Positions 1 through 9,203 of a DNA stretch of 64,000 nt are shown piece after piece. A program made the translations under genes and the position numbers. The notes beneath the pieces were generated by a model that saw nothing but the letters and a program-made list of their open reading frames with translations, ran no database searches and was not told the origin of the DNA. The DNA lies in NCBI RefSeq assembly GCF_004210375.1, contig NC_134830.1:63421576-63485575 (forward strand), in the 5' to 3' direction. How positions within the stretch are numbered: the stretch's first letter is position 1; each line of letters begins with the position of its first letter. The stretch comes from Tachypleus tridentatus. Taxonomy: Eukaryota > Arthropoda > Merostomata > Xiphosura > Limulidae.

Positions 1-1605
1 GGCTGGTTTTCCTTCTTTGTGGAACATTAAAATATTTGCTTGCTTCCAAGAAACTGGGATGTATCCAGAGTGTAGAGATAAATTAAATATTGCTAATAGG
101 TGGTCAAATAATTTTGAAGTGCCTTTTATTGAGAAGTATTGCTTGTATTCCATCATTTCCTGGTGCTTTGTATTTTTGTATTTTTGATTGCTTGTTCAAG
201 TTCATTTAGTTTGATTGTTTTGGTGAGTAGTTGGGTATTGTAGTCATATGTTTTGTTTGTGTTGCTGTTTTTGATGTTGACTGGAAAGTGTGGTTTATAT
301 AATTCTATGTTATTTGTTACGTGATTGTTTATTTTATTGTAGTAGTAGTTGTTAATGTCGGTATCATTGTGTGTTTTAAATGTGTTTTGTAGATGATGTT
401 TGAAGGTTTCTGCTTTTTCTTTGTTGGTATGTGCTAAGGTGTTATTATATTCCAGTGCAGGGTATTTTCTTGTGGCGGGTTCATTTGTGAATCTTTTCAA
501 GTGTAGCCAGAACTTGCTGGGGTCAGTTTGTTCATTTAGTTGAGAGCAGAAGTTGTCCCATTTTTCTTGTTTTAGTTGTTTAATTTCTGTTCTAATTTTA
601 TTTCTAATGTTGTTAATTTGTAATTTTATTAAGAAATAAAGAGTTCTCTTGTTGCTACAAATAGTCTTCTTAATTGTCTTCTTTGTTTTATCATAGATAA
701 TAGTTGTTTTGTTGGTTTCCATGTATTGTTTGTGGTTGTATATTGTTGTTTAGGTATCGTATCTGTAGCTGCTTTTTGAAGGCACTCCATGATTATTTGA
801 CTACAAGAGTCAATTTCTGATTCATTATATGCTGTATGTTTAGTTTTCCTGGTAGTATTCTGTTTGACATTTTTTGAAATTCCTGCCAATTAGCCTTTTT
901 GTAGTCAAATTTATCCTGCCTATTGATTTTATTTTTATGGGGGGTGAGATCGAAGACACACCATATTGGGAGATGGTCGCTGTCAACATCTTTTCCCACA
1001 TTAAAGTTTATTAACTTGTGCCTCATATTGTAAGAAGTGGGACATATGTCCAGGATATCATTGGAGTTTGTTGTATAGTTAATATGGGTCGGGGTATTAT
1101 CATTAATAAGAGAAATACTATTATTATCTATGAATTGTAATAGGTGTCTGCCGTTGGAGTTTGTAGAATTACATCCAAAGTTCTTGTGTTTGGAATTCAG
1201 ATCACCTATTACTATTGTATTATGGTTGTGGGAAAAGATGTTGTATATTAGAAATATATCTATACACTTATTTGGAGAACAGTATAATCCTGCTATTGTT
1301 ATTTTCGATTGATTTTCTAAAAGAATATCAACCACCATATTTTCATTGTTGCTGTTCATTGGGATTTCAGTAACTGAAAGATGGTTTTTATATAATAACA
1401 TAATTCCTCTGTTGTTGTCTTGATTATTTCTTCTGTCTTTTCTTATTGAAGTATAGTTACATATTTTAAATCTATTTTGAGGATAAATTAATCTTTCACT
1501 TATGATAAGAATATCAGGGTTAATATTTGTTATTATGTCTTCGATCTCGTGTTACTTGGGAGCAAGTGCACCTTGGATGTTGATACTCAGAACTGTAAAT
1601 TTTAT
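1..1605 (-). pseudogene. LINE ORF2 remnant: endonuclease, linker and start of reverse transcriptase
   Basis: The minus-strand translation starts with LSINIQGALAPK near 1600-1550, the usual N-terminus of an EEP-family (APE-type) endonuclease. An in-frame stop follows, then IITNINPDILIISE, AGLYCSPN, VIGDLNSKHKNFGC and, near 970, SDHLP, which carries the catalytic Asp-His pair. The linker (722-153) contains WDNFCSQLNEQTDPSKFWLHL, the typical pre-RT helix. At about 150 a KAPGNDGI motif marks the RT fingers. EN, linker and RT lie in different frames, so no intact ORF2 exists. The enzyme would nick DNA and prime reverse transcription from the nick. Confidence 0.85.
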
Positions 1606-1833
1606 GATTTAAGCATGTATCCTGTGATTGTTGTTATTAGATGTGGTATATGTGGTGTTATGTGTTTTTTTGCTATGTTTATGAATAGGTCAATACTATT
1701 ATTTGATTCATCCGGTTTAGTATATTCTGTAATAAACTCTGTGAGAATGTTTTTAATTAAATTTACTATTATGTTTGTTTCTTCGTTTGTATTTTCTTTT
1801 ATTGTAAGATTGTTGTTTTCTTGGTTGTTTGTT

Positions 1834-2888
1834 CTATCTGTGTTTCTGTTTTTGTGAAGTGATTTCTCTTTTCGTTGAATTTTGTTGTTTTTTAGTTAGT
1901 GATTTTAGTTGTGTAATATTTTCTTTTAACTTTTGTGGATATGTAGTTGGTCCTGTCGTTGTGTGTGTTTGTTGTGTTATTGTGTTTGATGTATCATCTT
2001 GTGATGGTTTAGTTGTTTTTATTTCGTATATGCGTTGTTTTATCTTTTTGTATTTGTCGCTTCCTCTGTAATTAGCTGTATGTGTTTCACCACAATTACA
2101 GCATTTTGGTTTGGGTTCTTGTTTTTTCCAAGCCGATATATGGTGTTCACCACCACATTCACAACACCTCGGTGTTGCTAGACATGCTGATGATACGTGC
2201 TCATATCTTTGGCAATTCAAACACTGGGTAATTACAACCGCTGGTGTTTTTAATTGCTCGACTTAGTATTTTTGGTACCACAGAATGATACCATTATTTA
2301 TCAATTCTAGAATGTTATAGTTTTGTTCCAAGTCTACTCTTATTAAATTTGTTTCTTTGTTCGTTAACTTGGATATAATCCTTTCTATTTTTATGTATGG
2401 TATGTTAAGATTGTTTAGTCCCAGCTCAATATCCTGTTTGGTTATTGAGTGGTGAACCCCACGGATTACTATAGCGTTTTCGATAGACAGTGAAGACACT
2501 GGTTTGTTTTGAATTTCGTGCAAAGCTACACAAGGTTTTTCTGCGCTAGCCGGCCATAATTTAGCAGTGTAAAACTAGAGGGAAGAAAACTAGTCATCAA
2601 CACCCACCGCCAACTCTTGGGCTACTCTTTTACCAACGAATAGTGTGATTGAGCATAAAATTGTGATGCCCCCACGGCTGAAAGGGCGAAGATATTTCGT
2701 GTGAAGGGGATTTGAACCTGCGACCCCAAATTACGAGTCGAGCGCCCTAACCACCTGGCCTTGTCGGGCCGAAGACACTTGTAGTTATAAATTTTTTAGG
2801 TTAGTAGTCAATACTTTAATATTATTTGTCCGTAAGCTTACCGCTGATTCACCAACGTACTTTCTATTATGAACCCCATAACCAACAC
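1834..2888 (-). pseudogene. LINE ORF1 remnant with CCHC zinc knuckles, split by a SINE
   Basis: The minus-strand reading shows an RRM-like segment (AIVIRGVHHSITKQDIELGL, 2460-2400), then TNLIRVDLEQNYNI, a stop next to 2263, and after it two zinc-knuckle-like stretches (CLNCQRYEHVSSAC and CCNCGETHTANYRG) at about 2230-2060. Upstream of the SINE at 2501-2770, the same reading continues as NNIKVLTTNLKN with one stop, up to about 2880. ORF1 proteins of this type bind LINE RNA as a chaperone. Several knuckle cysteines or histidines look altered (for example a Tyr where Cys is expected in the last knuckle), which fits an old copy. Confidence 0.75.
2501..2770 (-). mobile_element. SINE-A copy inserted in LINE ORF1
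   Basis: A minus-strand copy of the 270-bp tRNA-derived SINE that recurs across the window. The tRNA-like head with B-box reads right to left from 2770, and the tail ends at about 2503. It is bounded by a 9-bp direct repeat, gaagacact, at 2492-2500 and 2771-2779. That is a target-site duplication, so the insertion is a discrete retrotransposition event that came after the LINE. Confidence 0.92.
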
Positions 2889-3409
2889 TCACGGATCTAC
2901 AAGTCATTTGGTTGCAAAATAATATAGAAAAGTGCGTTGAAAAGCGGATACGACTCATGTAAACCTAACCAGTAATTCTACTGTTAAATTACAGTAAAAA
3001 AAATGGTAAATATAATTTATAACTGACGTGTTGCAACGTAATTTGTACTCTGTCACAAAGTAATTTTGCAACAATTTGCGTAATAAAATTCTGACAGTTG
3101 TTTGCAAAACCAAAAATAAACTCAGTGTTAGAGCAGGCTCACGTACTGAGTTGCGAAACAAAAATAGCCGTAAAAGCACGAAAATATTTGGTAACATTGC
3201 TAATAATCGGCGTTTGTTCTCAAATGATAGAAATTTTATTATTTGATATAAACGGCCTTTTTAAGATGAGGACTTCGATAGAGAATAAATTCTTCTTTAA
3301 AAACAGGAACAAATAACCCCAATAAAGTGTACTATTTGGAATCAAATAAAAACAATGTTTATAACTCTACAAAGATTTGCATAGCACCAAGTTCAAAGTT
3401 CAAACTTAC

Positions 3410-3511
3410 CTATTAATGCAGCTAAATTTCCTACTAATAGTTCTTTTTCTGCACCTTCATACATTTCTAACTGAAATATTCCTTTTCTAACCGTATCTGA
3501 AACTTTGTAAC
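3410..3511 (-). CDS. SLC20A: SLC20A (PiT) phosphate transporter, coding exon 2
   Basis: This 102-nt exon encodes GYKVSDTVRKGI...LLVGNLAALIG. It matches the stretch of PiT proteins that follows the first membrane segments (in vertebrate PiT1/2, a G-x-K-V-x-x-T-I-R-K-G-I motif). The acceptor is tttctag before 3511 and the donor is GTAAGT-like just below 3410. Both ends are phase 1, and joining to exon 1 completes a glycine codon, so the reading frame stays open across the junction. The next expected exon, with the SGTHC-type motif, was not found between 1 and 3400 and is presumably outside the window. The paralogue (SLC20A1 or A2) cannot be set. Confidence 0.9.
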
Positions 3512-3684
3512 CTAGAAAATTACATGAAATTGTAGTTTTTGTAAAAGTATACACTATATACTATAAAAAACACACTAATATTATAAATACGTATGTCAGT
3601 TTATACGTTATATTCATTTTCAAACAATCTTGTTTAAAAAAAAACAATAACATCTGATCTAGGTTTATAGCTATAATAATTTAA

Positions 3685-3907
3685 TCAAACACACCATAGG
3701 TGTGAAAAAACATGTGGTCAAAAAAGGATATAGTGTGATACTTAAAGGAATGAAATCAAAATTGTCCACCAAACTGGTAGCTGCACTTATAGCATTGATA
3801 AGAACTTTACAGCAAATATTATTAATTAGTTAGCCATCCTGCACTTGGGCATGATGGTGGATAAAATAAAACAAAATATCTTCTTTTCACACCTAAGGTG
3901 TTTTTGA
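3685..3907. mobile_element. Small MITE with 24-bp terminal inverted repeats
   Basis: The left end (3685-3708) and the reverse complement of the right end (3884-3907) agree at all but about three of 24 positions. Each end contains the near-palindrome acaccataggtgt or its variant. TAA flanks both sides (3682-3684 and 3908-3910), as in PIF/Harbinger-type 3-bp duplications. There is no coding capacity. It lies in the first intron of the SLC20A gene. The Harbinger assignment rests only on the TAA flank and is tentative. Confidence 0.6.
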
Positions 3908-4114
3908 TAAGATATCGTGGCTTTTTATCAATATACACCATCTAATAAGAAAGCTAATGAGAAAGTGGCACTCGATATTACTAAACGTTACCTTTAAAAT
4001 TGTAACCTTAATATTGGACAGACATACACTTTACAGAACCAACCCGATTCTTTCAACTATATGGTGATATGTTTTTCCTCTCTAAAACAATGTTAATAAC
4101 TTCTTTTACAGCAG

Positions 4115-4238
4115 TCCCCCCCAGTGGTTCAGCGGTATGTCTGCGGGCTTACAATGCTAAAATCCTGGTTTCGATACCTCTGGTGGGCAGAGTACAGATA
4201 GCCCATTGCGTAGCTTTGTGCGAAATTTCAAAACCCAA
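4115..4238 (+). mobile_element. SINE-C copy
   Basis: About 120 bp with a tRNA-like head (agtggttcagcggtatgtct) and a B-box-like ggtttcgataCC. The tail, cagatagcccattgcgtagc, is followed by an A-rich end. The same element recurs at 19491, 30832, 39650 and 42692. It lies in the SLC20A intron. Confidence 0.8.
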
Positions 4239-4956
4239 CCCCCCTAATACCACGTGACGTTAAGCGCTCTTTAATCAGCAGAATTTCATAAAATCTATGC
4301 TAAATTTATTGATTAATAATAACCATTCAAACCTACGATTCTTTTGAAAACTTGATCTACGAACTGCTAAGCTAGTTTGGTTGGCCTAACCAATACTTAT
4401 GTATCTGCACGTTTTTTTCTTTGTTTTTGAATTTTGACATATATAATAATTTAACATATTAAAAAGCTAACTTTACATTTTTGAAAAATTTGTCTTTAAT
4501 AATCTTTGTATCACCTACAACTTGGTTATGTGGTCGTTTGACTTCAAAAAACGCACGTTACTCTGAGAATTATCAGTAATTGACCACTTAAATTTCAAAT
4601 ACAAGAATATGTGAATATGTTAGTCTTAAATTCAATTGTAATAACGTATTTATAATGATGCTTTGAAATATTTCCGAAAGGATAGTAGACGTTATATATA
4701 TATATAAAAAGAAAAGGATATGGTGTTATTGAGTCGTGACTAGAGGTTTTCCACTTTTTGGTATTGATTATTTATACTCTTAGATTTTGATAATAAATCA
4801 ATTCTAAGAATAATGTTTGTAAAGAAGGAATAATATAATGATATGATATAATATAATATAATATATTTCTAACTACTGGATGATATTGTTATACTTCACT
4901 TGTTTATGTGACTCTGTCTATTACAGTTTGGGTGTGAATGATGTTTTTGCTCATGT

Positions 4957-5187
4957 TTGTTTGTTTTTGAATTTCGCGCAACGCTACACGAGGGCTATCT
5001 GCGCTAGCCATCCCTAATTTAGAGATGTAAGATAAGAGGGAAGGCAGCTGGTCATCACCACCCACCGTCATCTGTTGGACTACTCTTTTACCAACGAACA
5101 GTGAGATTAACCATCACATTGAAACGCCCCCACGGCTGAAAGGGCGAGCATGAATCGAGCGACCTAACCGCCTGGCCATGCCGGGCC
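4957..5187 (-). mobile_element. SINE-A copy with a deletion in the tRNA-like head
   Basis: A minus-strand SINE-A in which part of the head between the B-box region and the A-box is missing, so it is about 230 bp instead of 270. It is flanked by ttgctcatgt (4947-4956) and ttggtcatgt (5188-5197), a 10-bp target duplication with one mismatch. It lies in the SLC20A intron. Confidence 0.88.
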
Positions 5188-5590
5188 TTGGTCATGTCCT
5201 CGAGCATTTATACATATTTATGCGAGCTATAGGTTATACAACATTTTGCAAAAGGGCGTTATCTGTATTAATGCATTTTCATACGTTTATATGAGAAGTT
5301 AGGATGTTGCCATTTTCTATACAGCGACGTTTACATTTAGAATCGAATAAAGTTTTGCTACTGCGAAGATTTAATTTTTCCTTTCTATATCGTTACGAAT
5401 TAGAAAGGATTATATTCTGTTTTCTGAATTTATATATTACTCATTTCAAAAAAATTTGGGCTGTAAATTGTATTTTGAAAGTATTATAATATGCTTTATT
5501 ATAAGAGTTCTCATAAAACAAACTTAACACATTTTACGGACCGTTAATTATATAGCAAATTATATATAAAAAAAAAACAAACAAACGTAC

Positions 5591-5823
5591 CAATAAGAAT
5601 GGCACCTAGCGTCTCAAACACAGTTGCTAGAATACAAGCTTGTCGCAAGGTCAGAACCTTAGCACCCACGGATGTTCCAAAGGAATTGGCAACGTCATTT
5701 GCTCCCACACCGAAAGCCAGAATAAAAGCAATTATAAAAGCTACGATCACAATCCATACGAATTCAGATGCTTGTGCTTCTACCATGTTGTTTTAGCAAC
5801 AAAGTCGTTGAATTAGAAGAATG
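5591..5823 (-). CDS. SLC20A: SLC20A (PiT) sodium-dependent phosphate transporter, first coding exon
   Basis: The ATG is at 5786-5784, and coding runs to 5591, where a GTACGT donor follows. It encodes 65 residues plus one base: a short extracellular-type N-terminus, a hydrophobic first membrane segment (about residues 10-27), and the family signature [15 protein letters not shown] at about residues 28-42. TLRQACILA...ETLGAILI follows. This signature is one half of the inverted PD001131 repeat that forms the sodium/phosphate site. PiT proteins import inorganic phosphate at the plasma membrane, driven by sodium. An acceptor (ctttttcacag) at 5824 leaves 37 nt of 5' UTR, so at least one more non-coding exon lies upstream, not identified. 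The gene reads leftward into exon 2 at 3511. Confidence 0.93.
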
Positions 5824-6514
5824 CTGTGAAAAAGTAAACAAAGTTAGTTTGAAATTATAGGAAAATACTATAAACCCCTCTCCTCTGAAGTGTAAGGAAC
5901 ATTGTTTTCATTATCATCAGTACAGACTCTCGTCTGTCTAAACCGACACATTATTTGTTAATATGTGGATCCAAAATGCTGTTTGCCGAACATCTACTTA
6001 CCTGTGTTCAATTACTTGTCATCTGCTATCAAGATCGTGTTTCGTTTTTCTTTTATTTAAGAAGCTTAAATACAAAAACACACGGACTACAAGCAAATAT
6101 AGTAGACTGTAGAAAATTCGTTGTTTCTGTTGCAGAGTTCGTTCAACACAAGCAGAGCCTTTATTACAGTACGTGTACAACAAACTAATATTTTCACCAT
6201 GTAGGTGTGATTTATTACAAAACATCTGTGAGTTTTCAGTATTCCAATTTATACGTAGGTAAACAGACTGAGTAAATTATTTATAAAATTAATAATTTCT
6301 CTTCGATCAGTAAACATTTTGAACTCAACATTGGAATGAAGAGCGAACAGAAGAAAAAAAAATCAAGAAGGTCTGTTTTATAAAATTAAAATAACAATTA
6401 CGGCCAGTTTGTTTAGGGACTAAACTACTACAATAAAGGTTCCGGTATACTGAAACAGTTAGCACAGCCAACTAGAAGAAACAAAGAATGAAAAGCGTAA
6501 TATGTGATAAACGG
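5824..6514. other. 5' flank or 5' UTR intron of the SLC20A gene, nothing else seen
   Basis: AT-rich sequence with no coding or repeat signal I can name. By position it is intronic if the acceptor at 5824 is used. Confidence 0.5.
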
Positions 6515-7084
6515 TTTATTTGTTTGTTTATTTCTGAATTTCGCGCGAAACTACAAGAGAGCTATCTGCGCTAGCCGTCCCTAATTTAGCACTGTAAGAT
6601 TAGAGGGAAGGCAGCTAGTCATCACCACCAGCTCTTGGTTTGTTTTTGCTTTTTTTGGAATTTCGCACAAAGCTACTCGAGGGCTATCTGTGCTAGCCGT
6701 CCCTAATTTAGTAGTGTCAGACTAGAGGGAAGGCAGCTAGTCGTCATCACCCACCGCCAACTCTTGGGCTACTCTTTTACCAACGAATAGTGAGATTGAG
6801 CGTCATATTATAACGCCCCCACGGCTGGGAGGGCGAGCATGTTTGGCGCGACGGGGATGCGAACCCGCGACCCTCAGATTACGAGTCGCACGCTTTAACA
6901 CGCTTGGCCATGCCGGGCCCCCAGCTCTTGGACTATTCTTTTACCAGCGAATAGTGGAATTTACCGTCACATTATAACGCCCCCACGGCTGAAAGAGCGA
7001 GCATGTTTGGTGTGACGGGGATTCGAACCTGTGACCCTTGGACTATGAGTTGAGTACCTTAACCACCTGGCCATGCTGGGCTTC
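6515..7084 (-). mobile_element. SINE-A copy interrupted by a second SINE-A
   Basis: The outer element is split into 6515-6638 (tail half) and 6932-7084 (head half). It is flanked by gtgataaacgg at 6504-6514 and 7085-7095, an 11-bp perfect target duplication. Without the inner insert it would be about 277 bp, the normal SINE-A length. Confidence 0.92.
6639..6920 (-). mobile_element. SINE-A copy nested inside another SINE-A
   Basis: A full-length minus-strand SINE-A inserted in the body of the outer SINE. The 11-bp duplication ccagctcttgg occurs at 6628-6638 and 6921-6931 and consists of outer-SINE sequence, so the order of events is clear. Head, body and A-rich tail are all present. Confidence 0.93.
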
Positions 7085-7130
7085 GTGATAAACGGAGAGT
7101 TTTTTATGACCAAATTTTTGAAGACAGAAG

Positions 7131-7414
7131 TTTGTTTCTTTCTTTGTTCTGGATTTCGCGGAAAACTACATGAGAACTATCTACGTTAGACGTCTTTAAT
7201 TTAGCAGTGTAAGCCTAGAGAAAAAGTACCTAGTCATCACCACCCACCGCCAACTCTTGGGCTATTCCTTTATTAACGAAGAGTGTGATTGATCGTAACA
7301 CAATAATATTGCCCCCAATGCTGAAAGGGTGAGCATATTTGGTGTGATGGGGATTTAAACCCGCAACCCTCAAACTGGGAGTAGAGGGCTCTAACAACTT
7401 GACCATGCTGGGCC
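7131..7414 (-). mobile_element. Divergent SINE-A copy
   Basis: Recognisable from end to end but with many more substitutions than its neighbours, so it is older. It lies only 46 bp from the nested SINE pair. No clear target duplication remains. Confidence 0.85.
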
Positions 7415-7860
7415 TTAAATGTTTAGAGAAGGCACTTATTTAACGACGCCACTTTTAATATCGTATTGTCGTCAATAGGTGACAAAACATTCTTGAAATC
7501 TACTGTACTGTCTAAAGGCTATACTACAACTAGTTATTTTCTTCTACATGATGGTAACTTATGATTTGAATTCTGGTACTAAGTAATATGTTAACGTTCC
7601 TCATAACAGATTCCGATTTGAGGAATTCTATCGCATTTTAAATAAATGGAACGAAAACACAAGCCTTAAGATTTTATGCGCTAATAGTTTTTGGAAAGTA
7701 GAAAATTATAGCTAGCTTATATTGTGTATCAAATTATATTATACTTGGAATTTCTACTTTATACGCCAGGTCTAAAGACAAAAGCCACGAACAAACCATT
7801 AACATGAAAGTTCAGTAATGTTACTCAATGAGCAATTGAACAAAACTAAATCGGAATTTT
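7415..7860. other. Spacer, nothing seen
   Basis: AT-rich unique-looking DNA between the SINE cluster and the minisatellite. Confidence 0.5.
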
Positions 7861-7863
7861 ATG

Positions 7864-8535
7864 AAACAGGTTATCCACACAATCACAATGCACACCACCA
7901 CTGAAACTTTAAAACAGGTTATCCACACAGTCACAATGCACACCATCACTGAAACTTTAAAACAGGTTATCCACACAGTCACAATGCACACCACCACTGA
8001 AACTTTAAAACAGGTTATCCACACAATCACAATGCACACCACCACTGAAACTTTAAAACAGGTTGTCCACACAATCACAATGCACACCACCACTGAAACT
8101 TTAAAACAGGTTGTCCACACAATCACAATGCACACCACCACTGAAACTTTAAAACAGGTTATCCACACAGTCACAATGCACACCATCACTGAAACTTTAA
8201 AACAGGTTGTCCACACAATCACAATGCACACCATCACTGAAACTTTAAAACAGGTTATCCACACAATCACAATGCACACCACCACTGAAACTTTAAAACA
8301 GGTTATCCACACAGTCACAATGCACACCATCACTGAAACTTTAAAACAGGTTGTCCACACAATCACAATGCACACCACCACTGAAACTTTAAAACAGGTT
8401 GTCCACACAATCACAATGCACACCACCACTGAAACTTTAAAACAGGTTATCCACACAGTCACAATGCACACCATCACTGAAACTTTAAAACAGGTTATCC
8501 ACACAGTCACAATGCACACCACCACTGAAACTTTA
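7864..8535. repeat. 48-bp minisatellite, 14 tandem copies
   Basis: Fourteen consecutive 48-bp units (672 bp) with no indels. Only three positions vary, all transitions: A/G in ggttRtcc, A/G in cacaRtcac and C/T in accaYcact. Because 48 is a multiple of three and the unit lacks stops, long open frames exist on both strands (7861-8553 plus, 8567-7821 minus), with a 16-residue period on each. Open frames on both strands are expected from a stop-free repeat and are not evidence of a gene. Some variant runs recur (see findings). Confidence 0.97.
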
Positions 8536-9107
8536 ATTAGCTTCAAGATGTAAGTTTTCCTGATCACTGTTTCTTATACACGCCTCACACATCTGCACTT
8601 AACAAAGTTCATTACTACAACATTATTATATATCATATTAACACCAATATTCTTTAGTTGTGTAAAACACGTGTCGCACAAGTAAGTAGAATGCCTGTGC
8701 AACATTAACCAAATAGTATACTTCCTCTAACCAGAGAAAATAAACAACATCTGCAAAACAACAGGTATATTTCGACATCTCAACACAAATGGTTTAAACT
8801 TTATTTTTTGTGTTATAACATTCGATATGAAACAAAGCAAAAACTTCAGCTCAAAGTTTTGCAATTACATATTATTTGTTCTCATTTTATATATATAAGG
8901 ATGTATGTATATATATATATATATATATATTACACAAAATATGTTACAACTTCTTGCAACCTTCATTTACAAAACGGTTTGTAGTATAAATAATACACCT
9001 TAATGTTTGTTTGATTTTGCTTTATCCTCGAAATTATTCACGCACTTTACAACGTTCACCATTGGTGAGGTTTACATGTTACAAAATATATTTTTCCTCT
9101 TTCTTTC
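8536..9107. repeat. AT-rich spacer with an (AT)n microsatellite at 8905-8931
   Basis: A pure AT run of about 20 bp (8911-8930) with an imperfect shoulder. Nothing else is recognised. Confidence 0.7.
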
Positions 9108-9203
9108 TTTGTGAACCTGACGATGACCGAAGAATGTCGAAACGTTGTTTGCTCCTCTACATAGTGCTTTCTCTACTAATACCAGCCGTTTTTACATATA
9201 GAG
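9108..9203 (+). repeat. Dispersed repeat with a hammerhead-like motif, Penelope-like element candidate
   Basis: This block matches a second one at 58459-58550 over roughly 95 bp. It starts tttgtgaacctgac and ends with a tttttacatata-type block. It contains CTGACGA (9117-9123), a short hairpin (tgac...gtcg) and GAAAC (9139-9143), the order of the conserved core of hammerhead ribozymes found in Penelope-like retroelement ends. The resemblance is seen; the element identity and any activity are inference. Confidence 0.5.

Larger units (their letters stand above)
1..2888 (-). mobile_element. Decayed non-LTR retrotransposon (Jockey/I-like LINE), runs off left edge
   Basis: Read on the minus strand, the order is ORF1 (about 2888-1834), endonuclease (about 1605-790), linker (about 720-150) and the first part of a reverse transcriptase (150-1). 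This is the order of a Jockey/I-type LINE. The element lies in the intron after exon 2 of the SLC20A gene, on the same strand. It is inactive: in-frame stops occur in ORF1 (next to 2263) and in the endonuclease (near 1550), and the ORF2 domains are in different frames. A SINE splits ORF1 at 2501-2770. The 3' end is outside the window and the 5' end is uncertain; coding-like sequence continues to about 2880. The clade is inferred from domain style only. Confidence 0.85.

Noticed and set aside
1549..2071. Plus-strand Phe/Val/Cys-rich open frames
   Set aside because: They are antisense shadows of the minus-strand LINE ORF1 and endonuclease.
2955..3197. Minus-strand 80-codon open frame as more LINE ORF1 or an SLC20A exon
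   Set aside because: The translation matches neither. The SLC20A exon expected next should contain a phosphate-transporter motif that is absent.
5599..5796. Plus-strand open frame over the SLC20A exon
   Set aside because: Antisense shadow of the first coding exon, which carries the PiT signature on the minus strand.
7864..8535. CRISPR array
   Set aside because: The repeats are directly tandem without unique spacers, in an intron-bearing animal genome. The same holds for 48601-49919.
7821..8567. Long repeat-containing proteins on either strand of the 48-bp array
   Set aside because: The unit is a multiple of three without stops, so both strands are open by arithmetic. There are no splice context, start context or family features beyond that.
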